From: Laccaria trichodermophora
Lineage: Eukaryota > Basidiomycota > Agaricomycetes > Agaricales > Hydnangiaceae
Reading direction: 5' to 3'
Length of the DNA stretch: 64,000 nt
Assembly: GCA_018417955.1 (NCBI GenBank)
Contig: JACTVC010000004.1
Coordinates: 1,798,001 to 1,862,000 of the forward strand
Positions 10,746 through 20,899 of this stretch are shown piece after piece (position 1 is the stretch's first letter; every line of letters starts with the position of its first letter). Both the position numbers and the translations under genes were made by a program. A model generated the notes under the pieces. The model made no database searches, was not told where the DNA came from, and saw only the letters and a list, made by a program, of their open reading frames with translations.

Positions 10746-13157
10746 CATTTTTTATATATAATAAATAAAGTAAGGCAGTTAATCCACATGGATTCCAGAT
10801 GGAGTCTCACTGGGTCCCTGTGTTCTGAGGTGGAGTCCATCATGTTGTCCACATGGAGCAACTGGACTCCAACTGGACTCCAGCTGGAATCCAGATGGAT
10901 TCTAGAGAAAAAATTGGCTGGGTTACCACCAAAAAAAAATTGTGTAAAATCCACCTGGACTCCAGGTGGATCCATGGAGTCCATCTGGAGTCCACATGGA
11001 ATCTGTGGGGGAGAGTAAAGTCCTCTGAAAGCCAGCAATCTGACTGAGTTGCCAGAAAAGGTTTACATCATAGCTCAGCAGATTGTAAATGAGCTCTGCT
11101 GCTTGCCTCTGGCTGTTGATCAAGCAGGAGCTTCCATTCAAGCTGGTCTCTGTAGAATTGACAATTATCTTGATCATCTCTCTCGACATAGGAAAAAGCT
11201 TATGAACCACCCTTTATTCAGGGGAGCATCCCAGTACAATCGTACAATTTATGAAACATGGGATTTGTCTTTTAATGAGATTAATTCAAGAGCAAACAAG
11301 CAATCTGATGAGCATGGTAGAGCAGCTGCTCAGGCTGCTATTCTTATTCTTGAAACTGCTGCATTTCTACATCATGAGAATATCATTGAGTCTGCTTTTA
11401 GAAAGGCTGCTATGAAATTGTCTAAAGGAGATCACAGTAAACTGGAGGAAAATGTCAAAAGCTGCATCACCCAATTGCTGCAGCTGGAAGAGGATCAGTG
11501 TTGGAATGAATTCTTCTTTCATGAAGGAATTAGAGTTCTTATGTCCTTTTCTTTGATCAAAAGGGGCTTAAGCTCTTCAGAAGTCTATACCATTCATCCG
11601 TTGATGCATAAATGGAGTAGAGATAGAATGACAATGTCTCAAAAGAGGTGCATGATGCAGGTGTCAATATTTATCCTTGTAAACTGTATTACAAGAGAAA
11701 TGACAGCTGAGAACATTGCATTCAACAGGGTTCTTGTAGCACACATCAAAGCCAATTACCAGTCAGAGAGGGAAAATGGCTTCAAAAGAGTGTTTGATGA
11801 TGATGAATATTCCAAATTCAGTTGTGTATTCTGTGAAAATGGAATGTGGAACAGTGCAGAGGATCTCCAGGGTGAAATACTAGACATGAGGATGAAGGAG
11901 CAGGGTATGAACCATCCATCAACACTGACCAGCATGTCAAATCTTGCAAGTACCTATTCATACCAAGGAAAACATGAGGAGGCTAGGGAGCTGGAGCTAA
12001 AAGTCCTGGATCTGCATACAAGGGTGTTGGGGCCAGAACATCCAGATACATTGACCAGCATGGCAAATCTTGCAAGTACCTATTCAGACCAAAGAAAACA
12101 TGAGGAGGCTGGGGAGCTGAAGCTGAAAGTCCTGGATCTGCGTACAAGGCTATTGGGGCCAGAACATCCAGATACATTGACCAGCATGAATAATCTTGCA
12201 GTTACATATTCATGCCAAGGAAAATATGAGGAGGCTGGGAAACTGCAGCTGAAAGTCTTGGATCTGCATACAAGGGTGTTGGGGCCAGAACATCCAGATA
12301 CATTGACCAGCATGGCAAATCTTGCAGTGACATATTCAGACCAAGGAAAACATGAGGAGGCTGGGAAGCTGCATCTGAAAGTCTTGGATCTGCGTACAAG
12401 GGTGTTGGGGCCAGAACATCCAGATACATTGACCAGCATGGCAAATCTTGCAAGTGCCTATTTAGACCAAGGAAAACATGAGGAGGCTGGGAAGCTGCAG
12501 CTGAAAGTCCTGGATCTGCATACAAGGCTATTGGGGCCAGAACATCCATCAACATTGACCAGCATGGCAAATGTTGCAGTCACATATTCACACCAAGGAA
12601 AATATGACGAGGCTGGGAAGCTGCAGCTGAAAGTCCTGGATCTGCATACAAGGCTATTGGGGCCAGAACATCCATCAACATTGACCAGCATGGCAAATGT
12701 TGCAGTCACAAATTCACACCAAGGAAAATATGAGGAGGCTGGGAAGCTGCAGCTGAAAGTCCTGGATCTGTGTACAAGGGTGCTGGGGCCAGAACATCCA
12801 GATACTTTGACCAGCATGGCAAATCTTGCAGGTACCTATTCAGACCAAGGAAAACATGAGGAGGCTGAGGAGCTGGAGCTGAAAGTCTTGGATCTGCGTA
12901 CAAGGCTGTTGGGGCTAGAACATCCAGGTACATTGAACAGCATGGCAAATCTTGCAGTCACATATTCATACCAAGAAAAGTATGAGGAAGCTGCAGAGCT
13001 GGGAGTGAAGGTTTTGGATCTGCATAAAAGGATCCTAGGGCCAGAACATCCACATACCTTGACCAGCCTGAAAAATCTTGCAAGAACATATTTAGAACAA
13101 GGGAAATATGAGGAGGCCAAGGCACTGCGGCTGAAGTCTCTGGAATTGCGTAAATAA

Positions 13158-13329
13158 TCTTTCAAGGTGCAGTTCAGTCCTGCTTTTTACCCCAAACAAC
13201 TAACCAAGGACATTTATTCCAGGATATAAAAACATACTTTTTCAATGAACCAGAGAAAGGGCCATAAGGAATTAAAAATCTAGTGTATGAACTTCAGAGA
13301 GAAAAAATGGTGTCAAAGGTGGACTGTTC
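13158..13329. other. 3' flank of NB-ARC gene 1
   Basis: Aligns with 37554-37725 behind gene 2 and continues at 19003 after the fold-back insertion. This shows that the two flanks were once contiguous. Confidence 0.7.
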
Positions 13330-13419
13330 ACTTCAGTCACCCATTTTTGGGTACCTATGAGGTACATCAATTCCTTGATTTAGGGTACCTTGAGGGTACC
13401 CATTCCGGGGTGATATATG

Positions 13420-13560
13420 AGCTCCATACCAATACCATGGTACCATGGAATGGAAAACCCATACCATACCCCACTCATACCAATACCATGTTACCATACC
13501 ATACCAATACCATGTCACCATACCATACCAGATGGTATGATGTCTTCATACCATCATACC
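13420..13560. repeat. ACCATGGTAC-type short repeat, left arm
   Basis: Overlapping words of CCATACC, ATACCATG and ACCATGGTACC. The mirror copy is at about 18770-18910 in the right arm. Open frames here are artefacts of the repeat. Confidence 0.7.
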
Positions 13561-14269
13561 AAAGCTGACATAGGGTGTCTGGGGTCCTTTTCCAAAATAT
13601 AAAAATTATTTCTGCAGGCTGCAATACTGGTCCATTGGGTGCCATTTTTTTTGGGGTGGTTCTCCAGGTTTTTCCTGAGATATTAGGCTACAAATTGAGG
13701 CCAGATAGTCCAAACCATCTATTGAAAATGAGTTTAAATAGGCTTTATCCCAGCTTTCCCATGCATCCAAAGCCATTTAATGATACATATCTTTCCCAAT
13801 CCTTTCTATTAAAACAATATTCATCCAAATCAAACAAAACCACATCTATTGTGATGAAGTGGTCATAGAGAAGAAAAGAAAAGTGAAAAGGCTTTCAGGT
13901 TTTTGCTAAGATTTCCAATTCCAAGTAGAGGCCAGATAGTGAACTCCAACCTTTAAAAATCAGTTCAATTGAGGGTTTTTTCATTCCTGAAAAGCCATTA
14001 ATATGAATGCTTTCAATAATAGGTTAAATATATTTTGCCCAGTAGGGCCAATCAGACAGTCCTGCCTACTTACATAGCATACACATATAGTATGGCCAAC
14101 AACACCATCATATAATCTCAATTTTCTTAAACACTACATATGTTGGAATCAAGTATTGTTGTCCTGAGTGTTTGGCCAAAGTCTTCTTTGTCATAATAGT
14201 TGGTCCAATTTATTGAAGCTAGGTGAATCTGTCCAATCCAAAGTCTTGTCAGAGTCTCCATTATCAAAA

Positions 14270-14760
14270 TATTATACCATGGTGTTGTAATCCCATGTTG
14301 CACTCTCATACCATACCATACCATAGTATTGCACTCCCATAACATACCATACCATGGTGTTGCAATCCCATCCCATCCCATACCATACCATACCATGGTA
14401 TTGCAATTCCATCCCATCCCATACCATACCATACCATGGTATTGCAATTCCATCCCATACCATACCATGGTATTGCACTCCCATACCATACCATACCATG
14501 GTATTGCACCCTCATACCATACCATACCATGGTATTGCACTCCCATACCATACCATACCATGGTATTGCACTCCCATACCATACCATACCATGGTATTGC
14601 ACCCTCATACCATACCATACCATGGTATCACACTCCCATACCATACCATACCATGGTATCACACTCCCATACCATACCATACCATGGTATTGCACCCTCA
14701 TACCATACCATACCATGGTATCACACTCCCATACCATGCACCCTCATACCATACCATGGT
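14270..14760. repeat. ATACCATGGTAT minisatellite, left arm
   Basis: Units of about 31-33 bp, each with a self-complementary ATACCATGGTAT core followed by TGCACTCCC or TGCACCCTC. The mirror image is at 17595-18060. All reading frames here (strings of HTIPYHG or MVWYGM) come from the repeat and are not genes. Confidence 0.85.
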
Positions 14761-15261
14761 ATCAGGAACCATAATCTATTTTTATTTAGGCAGAGGAAGG
14801 CAGAAAACCCTCATTTCGAAGTTTGTTTACATATATTTACCAATAGCTTTGACTGAAGTGAGGCTAAAATTTTGTAGTGTCCGCTTTGATGATTTCCTAA
14901 TTGGGCCATTTCCTAATTGGGAAAAGCGTTACACTTTTTTTAGACACAGCTGATGTCAGGCACAGTGCGCATTTAGGTTGGGAACTGTTTCCCACGCCTT
15001 TTGGGCCAGAAGAGTTAATGGCTAGCATGTTGTTGTCATTGTTAATGATGATGTGCGCACTATTTCCTAATTCAGCCATTTCCTAATTGGGAAAAGCGTT
15101 ACACTTTTTTCTGCCACACCTAATGTCAGGCACAATGCACATTGAGGTTGGGAACTGTTTCCCACGCTCTTTGGGCCACTGGAGTTAGTGGCTAGCTTAC
15201 TGTTGTCATTGTTTATGACGATGTTCGCATATTTCCTAATTTGGAAAGTCATTACATAATA

Positions 15262-16070
15262 TCAGTTTGGTTTGTACTGTCCGCTTTTTCACTACAAAAA
15301 TTACTAATGTGCGCTTTTTTCATTACTAAACTTTGTAGTGTCCGCTTTTTTGACTACAAATGTTTGTAGTGTGCGCTTTTTTCATTACAAATGTTTGTAG
15401 TCTTTGCCTTTTTCATTACAAAGGCTTGTAGTGTGTGCTTTTTTCATTACAAATGTTTGTAGTGTCCGCTTTTTTGACTACAAATGTTTGTAGTCTTTGG
15501 CTTTTTCATTACAAAGGCTTGTAGTGTGCGCTTTTTTGACTACAAATGTTTGTAGTGTGCGCTTTTTCATTACAAATGTTTGTAGTGTCCGCTTTTTTGA
15601 CTACAAATGTTTGTAGTCTTTGGCTTTTTCATTACAAAGGCTTGTAGTGTGCGCTTTTTTGACTACAAATGTTTGTAGTGTGCGCTTTTTCATTACAAAT
15701 GTTTGTAGTGTCCGCTTTTTTGACTACAAATGTTTGTAGTGTGCGCTTTTTTCCTTATAAATGTTTGTAGTGTCTGCTTTTTTGACTACAAATGTTTGTG
15801 GTCTTTGCCTTTTTCATTACAAATGTTTGTAGTGTCCGCTTTTTTGACTACAAATGTTTGTAGTCTTTGCCTTTTTCATTACAAAGGCTTGTAGTGTGCT
15901 TTTTTCATTACAAATGTTTGTAGTGTCCGCTTTTTTGACTACAAATGTTTGTAGTCTTTGGCTTTTTCATTACAAAGGCTTGTAGTGTGCGCTTTTTTGA
16001 CTACAAATGTTTGTAGTGTCCGCTTTTTTCAACTACAAATGTCTGTAGTCTTTGCTTTTTACATTACATG
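15262..16070. repeat. TTTGTAGTGTCCGC array, inner left arm
   Basis: Roughly 30-bp units alternating GTAGTGTCCGCTTTTTTGAC and GTAGTGTGCGC or GTAGTCTTTG variants. Each is centred on the near-palindrome ACTACAAATGTTTGTAGT. The inverted counterpart at 16545-17090 is shorter. The same motif recurs at 55490-55960 and 63940-64000. Confidence 0.85.
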
Positions 16071-16544
16071 AAGGTGTATGGGGTATAGCTGATGTTTCAC
16101 AAAAATTGACTGTAGTTAAACAGCTGGCAAACCATTCACTCTTTGTACCCTGTAAGGAATTACATTTAACAGTAACTATGGGAAAGGGCAGATGGTTGCA
16201 ACTGATTATGAAGTAGAAAGGGAGGACAGCATAGTCCTGAAAGACATCATGTTGAGGTTGGCTATGGTCAGACATACTTGAGTCCCTAGAGATATGCAAA
16301 GAGTGTTGGAGATGATGAGAACATGACTGAAGCTGGTCAAGGGGAAAGTCAGGACAAGACAACTTGGGCATGAGTTTTGACATCTCAGTGTAGCCTCTTC
16401 TTACTTTCCGTTTCATCATCATGTAATTCCCTGTATGGTACAAAGGCTGAATAATTAAGAGCTGTTTTGGCTAGACTCAGTTGCTCTAAAACATTGAGCT
16501 ATATCCTCATGTACCTAGATAGACACAGGGATAATATCTTTGTA
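16071..16544. other. Unique centre of the fold-back element
   Basis: The only unpaired, non-repeated part of the element. The minus strand has a 136-codon open frame (16033-16443), partly in the repeat array, with no motif I recognise. The plus strand has a short coherent frame near 16065-16205 (starting HEGVWGIAD) that ends at a stop, perhaps a coding relic. I cannot say which, if either, was real. Confidence 0.4.
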
Positions 16545-17090
16545 GGCTAAAAAAGCAGACACTACAAACTTTGTAATGGAAAAGGCAAAGACTACAAACA
16601 TTTGTAGTCAAAAAAGCGCACACTACAAGCCTTTGTAATGAAAAAGCCAAAGACTACAAACATTTGTAGTCAAAAAAGCGGACACTACAAACATTTGTAA
16701 TGAAAAAAGCACACACTACAAGCCTTTGTAATGAAAAAGCCAAAGACTACAAACATTTGTAGTCAAAAAAGCGGACACTACAAACATTTGTAATGAAAAA
16801 GCGCACACTACAAACATTTGTAGTCAAAAAAGCGCACACTACAAGCCTTTGTAATGAAAAAGCCAAAGACTACAAACATTTGTAGTCAAAAAAGCGGACA
16901 CTACAAACATTTGTAATGAAAAAAGCACACACTACAAGCCTTTGTAATGAAAAAGGCAAAGACTACAAACATTTGTAATGAAAAAAGCGCACACTACAAA
17001 CATTTGTAGTCAAAAAAGCGGACACTACAAAGTTTAGTAATGAAAAAAGCGCACATTAGTAATTTTTGTAGTGAAAAAGCGGACAGTACA
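16545..17090. repeat. TTTGTAG array, inner right arm (inverted)
   Basis: Reverse complement of the array at 15262-16070 but about 260 bp shorter, so the two arrays have changed copy number independently while the outer arms stayed almost identical. Confidence 0.85.
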
Positions 17091-19231
17091 AACCAAACTG
17101 ATATTATGTAATGACTTTCCAAATTAGGAAATATGCGAACATCGTCATAAACAATGACAACAGTAAGCTAGCCACTAACTCCAGTGGCCCAAAGAGCGTG
17201 GGAAACAGTTCCCAACCTCAATGTGCATTGTGCCTGACATTAGGTGTGGCAGAAAAAAGTGTAACGCTTTTCCCAATTAGGAAATGGCTGAATTAGGAAA
17301 TAGTGCGCACATCATCATTAACAATGACAACAACATGCTAGCCATTAACTCTTCTGGCCCAAAAGGCGTGGGAAACAGTTCCCAACCTAAATGCGCACTG
17401 TGCCTGACATCAGCTGTGTCTAAAAAAAGTGTAACGCTTTTCCCAATTAGGAAATGGCCCAATTAGGAAATCATCAAAGCGGACACTACAAAATTTTAGC
17501 CTCACTTCAGTCAAAGCTATTGGTAAATATATGTAAACAAACTTCGAAATGAGGGTTTTCTGCCTTCCTCTGCCTAAATAAAAATAGATTATGGTTCCTG
17601 ATACCATGGTATGGTATGAGGGTGCATGGTATGGGAGTGTGATACCATGGTATGGTATGGTATGAGGGTGCAATACCATGGTATGGTATGGTATGGGAGT
17701 GTGATACCATGGTATGGTATGGTATGGGAGTGTGATACCATGGTATGGTATGGTATGAGGGTGCAATACCATGGTATGGTATGGTATGGGAGTGCAATAC
17801 CATGGTATGGTATGGTATGAGGGTGCAATACCATGGTATGGTATGGTATGGGAGTGCAATACCATGGTATGGTATGGGATGGAATTGCAATACCATGGTA
17901 TGGTATGGTATGGGATGGGATGGAATTGCAATACCATGGTATGGTATGGTATGGGATGGGATGGGATTGCAACACCATGGTATGGTATGTTATGGGAGTG
18001 CAATACTATGGTATGGTATGGTATGAGAGTGCAACATGGGATTACAACACCATGGTATAATATTTTGATAATGGAGACTCTGACAAGACTTTGGATTGGA
18101 CAGATTCACCTAGCTTCAATAAATTGGACCAACTATTATGACAAAGAAGACTTTGGCCAAACACTCAGGACAACAATACTTGATTCCAACATATGTAGTG
18201 TTTAAGAAAATTGAGATTATATGATGGTGTTGTTGGCCATACTATATGTGTATGCTATGTAAGTAGGCAGGACTGTCTGATTGGCCCTACTGGGCAAAAT
18301 ATATTTAACCTATTATTGAAAGCATTCATATTAATGGCTTTTCAGGAATGAAAAAACCCTCAATTGAACTGATTTTTAAAGGTTGGAGTTCACTATCTGG
18401 CCTCTACTTGGAATTGGAAATCTTAGCAAAAACCTGAAAGCCTTTTCACTTTTCTTTTCTTCTCTATGACCACTTCATCACAATAGATGTGGTTTTGTTT
18501 GATTTGGATGAATATTGTTTTAATAGAAAGGATTGGGAAAGATATGTATCATTAAATGGCTTTGGATGCATGGGAAAGCTGGGATAAAGCCTATTTAAAC
18601 TCATTTTCAATAGATGGTTTGGACTATCTGGCCTCAATTTGTAGCCTAATGTCTCAGGAAAAACCTGGAGAACCACCCCAAAAAAAATGGCACCCAATGG
18701 ACCAGTATTGCAGCCTGCAGAAATAATTTTTATATTTTGGAAAAGGACCCCAGACACCCTATGTCAGCTTTGGTATGATGGTATGAAGACATCATACCAT
18801 CTGGTATGGTATGGTGACATGGTATTGGTATGGTATGGTAACATGGTATTGGTATGAGTGGGGTATGGTATGGGTTTTCCATTCCATGGTACCATGGTAT
18901 TGGTATGGAGCTCATATACCACCCCGGAATGGGTACCCTCAAGGTACCCTAAATCAAGGAATTGATGTACCTCATAGGTACCCAAAAATGGGTGACTGAA
19001 GTGGACTGTTCTGCATGAGGAAGAAAGAATTACACTGTTACTGTTATGGGGGACATTCAGAAGACAAGCTTTCCATTTCAAGAGAGCTATGCTCCCCTTA
19101 TTTTCTTATGAATAATATGTAGAATAGAAGAAGACAAAAAAAAATCTGAGATCATAAAATCTACAAAAAAACGAAGAAAAAAAATAACAATGCGGCTATG
19201 GATGCACACGGATCAAAGGTAGGACACCTTC

Positions 19232-19303
19232 ATAATATATACAAGCTTTTTATGTACATACCTCACAGTGCTGCTCTCCCAACTGAGCTATGCCCCCTGT
19301 AAA
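19232..19303 (-). ncRNA. tRNA-like segment near the duplication junction
   Basis: On the minus strand, GGGGGCA is followed by TAGCTCAGTTGGGAGAGC, a perfect D-arm and A-box. A potential intron-bearing anticodon region and a TTTGATC T-loop-like word (about 19204) follow. The terminal TGCATCC could pair with GGGGGCA at six of seven positions. The T stem is poor and the anticodon stem cannot be closed, so I take it as a degenerate tRNA or tRNA-derived repeat. Related half-sites are at about 19085 and 37765. Confidence 0.35.
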
Positions 19304-19577
19304 ATAACGATATGGAATAAGCATTGCAATTAGTAGTAGAGTGATAAGAAATGGTAAGATTTGCGACCCGCACCGAAGCACAACCAGGCCACAATGAAGG
19401 TTACTTGTAAGGAATGTCATACTAGAAAAAAAGCATATGATACATCAACCCTCCATCCATCCAGTATATATAATTATGTGTATGAGCATAGAAGTAGCAG
19501 TCGTAGTCGAGGAGGGGTAAACGTGATTAAAAAAAACAAGTCGGTCTATCCAAAAAAATACACGTAGGCCGTGACGC

Positions 19578-20888
19578 TCACACCCCATCCCCTACCCTAC
19601 TCTCCTCCTCCCCATCCCCCCGCCTAGCCAAAAATGCACCGAAATCCCTAGACCTCTTCCCCCCTCCCCCTCCGAAACCTGTCATTGGGAATCCGCCACC
19701 ACCAGGGGCACCGATCCGACCAACTGGAAATCCTGCACCTTCAATCCGTCCGGTGAACGCTCCTTCTTCTCGAACGGGCAAATCATTCTCTTCCAAATCG
19801 AAGAACCCCTGTCCCTGCTCGACGGTACTCGGACTGACGATCTGAGCCTGCGCGTCGCTGAAGGCGGGTGAGGAAGGTGATTGGATGGAGGGCGATTGTG
19901 AGGAAGTGTTTGATCTTGATCTTGATTGGGAGGTCGAGGAGTGTTCGGATTTCGATTTGGGCCGGTTGGGGTTGGGGACAGCGGGATTAGGTTGGGCTCG
20001 GTCAGACGCAGACGCGGAGGTCCGGCTCAACAACGACCGATTACGACGTGAATCCGATGTTCCTCCTCCATTCGATTTCAAGGTAGTGCCGCTTTTTGTC
20101 TGTTTGCGCGCGTAGAGGCTTCCGTCGAGGTCTGCGTTTTCGTCGTCTTCCTCTGCTGCTGCTGCTGTTGGAGGAGGAAGAGGGGCAGATACGAAGTGTC
20201 CGAAACCTTCCCTCGACTGTTGGGATCGAGAGTGAGACTGCGAATGAGAATGAGAGCCCGACGAAGGCGTCGCCGTAGTCCCCCCACCAGCACCAGCGCC
20301 ACTAGGACGCTTCGAAAGCGCCAACCCACCACTCCCCTGAAACCCTTCAAATTCCTCCCCATCGCCAACAACACCAGCCTCCACGAGCCTCTTCATCTCC
20401 TTCCTCGCCTTCCTCCGTTGTCGCCTCTCTTCTTTCTCCTTGAGACGCTTCGCTTCCGCTTCGGCTGCTTCGGTGGCTTTGGACACGGAGATGGATTGGA
20501 TGGTGGATATGTCAAGAGGAGCGGCGTCGGAATCGAAGGTTTGGGTTGTTAGTGTTGTTGTGGGCGTGCTGCCACCCCCGCTGCTGCTGCTGTGGTGACG
20601 GCGGAATAAAGGCGCCCCATCGTCATCAGCGTCATCGTCGGGTGGGAGTTGGATGGGTGGTGGTCGGCCGAGATATTGTCGGTCAATTTGTGTTCTGTAA
20701 ACTATCAGAGGACAAAACGCGGCGCAGGCAGGGAAGGCATGAGCCCAGTGCGATCTTGGCCATGTCGGACCATGAGAAGGGGGTCGTCAACTTTGTTGTT
20801 GTTGACGGAGGATGGGGTTGGGTTGGGAAGTTGGAGGGAAATGACTGGGCGACTTCGCCATGTCGAAGCCTGATGCAATCATCGACTC
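19578..20888 (-). pseudogene. 'X' gene, best preserved copy (302-codon main frame)
   Basis: The open frame 19578-20486 encodes 302 residues. It begins with an Ala/Glu/Lys/Arg coil (about residues 3-35), then Ser/Gly/Pro-rich disordered sequence with RSRSNTSSQ, and ends in a Gly-rich tail (GFGGGGG, then FGAFLARRGDG). Upstream the same frame continues without a Met through PIQLPPDDD, FRRH and TTQTFDSDAAPLDISTIQ to about 20690. An N-terminal start MAKIALGSC lies at about 20775. Comparison with 1-900 and 25950-26850 shows that about 200 bp containing the FGFDLFG motif is missing here, replaced by a short filler. So this copy also looks broken unless a shorter form is used. I recognise no family. 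The sequence suggests a disordered, charged, perhaps nuclear or membrane-tethered protein, but that is inference only. Confidence 0.5.
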
Positions 20889-20899
20889 TGAATCCTAAG

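Larger units (their letters stand above)
9302..11025. mobile_element. 1724-bp DNA element inside NB-ARC gene 1, 8-bp target duplication
   Basis: Flanked by TGAAAGCC at 9294-9301 and 11026-11033. The intact site in gene 2 (about 34168) has one copy. The ends pair imperfectly (GTGTACTTTAACCTCCCCCA against GAGGACTTTACTCTCCCCCA). They are followed on both sides by clustered TGGACTCCA and TGGAATCCA words in both orientations (9325-9500 and 10790-11000). No transposase is present. The 8-bp duplication fits hAT, P or Zisupton-type elements. The TIR start does not decide among them. Confidence 0.85.
8277..13157 (+). pseudogene. NB-ARC-TPR (NLR-like) gene 1, split by a transposon
   Basis: Encodes an STAND-class NTPase with C-terminal tetratricopeptide repeats, the fungal NLR-like architecture. 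A conserved N-terminal exon starts MSDLN at 8277, but its splice link to the next exon is not settled. From 8644 the order is P-loop GMGGIGKT, a 49-bp intron (8913-8961), FWIDAS, Walker B-like WLLVFDNAD, NILVTSRN, then the 1724-bp insertion. After it come the LPLA motif, WDLSF, an IHPLMH (MHD-like) motif and ten 42-residue TPRs of the kinesin-light-chain type (consensus LTSMANLAVTYSDQGKHEEA). Taking out the insertion and one target copy leaves exactly 911 codons, so the insertion is the only visible lesion. Such proteins are thought to act in non-self recognition or regulated cell death; the specific role here is unknown. Confidence 0.85.
1..13329. repeat. Segmental duplication, copy A (continues at 19003 to about 19300)
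   Basis: This stretch matches 20155-37980 in order and orientation. Matching pairs I checked include 1-640 with 20155-20690, 1280-1660 with 23330-23700, 2020-2720 with 24220-24850, 3420-3800 with 25190-25560, 5450-8270 with 31690-33150, and 8274-13157 with 33157-37553. The 3' flank of the NB-ARC gene resumes at 19003 after the fold-back insertion. Copy B has about 2 kb extra at 20900-23000. Copy A alone has the eL14 pseudogene. The left boundary lies outside the window. Confidence 0.85.
13330..19002. mobile_element. 5.7-kb fold-back (giant palindrome) element, 9-bp target duplication
   Basis: Two inverted arms of about 1.9 kb (13330 to about 15253, and about 17109-19002) are nearly identical. 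I found only isolated substitutions, plus one minisatellite unit more in the left arm. Termini start ACTTCAGTCACCC. The flank GGACTGTTC occurs at 13321-13329 and again at 19003-19011. The empty site in copy B (about 37722) has one related copy. Between the arms lie inverted TTTGTAG arrays of unequal length and a unique centre. The 9-bp duplication suggests a Mutator-like (MULE) fold-back element. No transposase was recognised, so it would depend on another copy. Confidence 0.85.

Noticed and set aside
11900..13100. Regular repeat spacing suggesting a CRISPR-like array
   Set aside because: The units are contiguous 126-bp coding repeats (TPR) with no unique spacers. The other arrays (15262-16070, 54540-55140) are also tandem minisatellites in a eukaryotic genome.
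14127..14953. Several long frames on both strands with HTIPYHG or MVWYGM repeats (also 17410-18205)
   Set aside because: Direct translations of the ATACCATGGTAT minisatellite. They occur in all frames and have no protein-like composition.
13330..19002. Possibility that the giant palindrome is only an assembly hairpin artefact
   Set aside because: It has a direct duplication at both borders, an empty site in the paralogous segment, a unique centre and unequal inner arrays. I keep it as real but list long reads as the decisive test.
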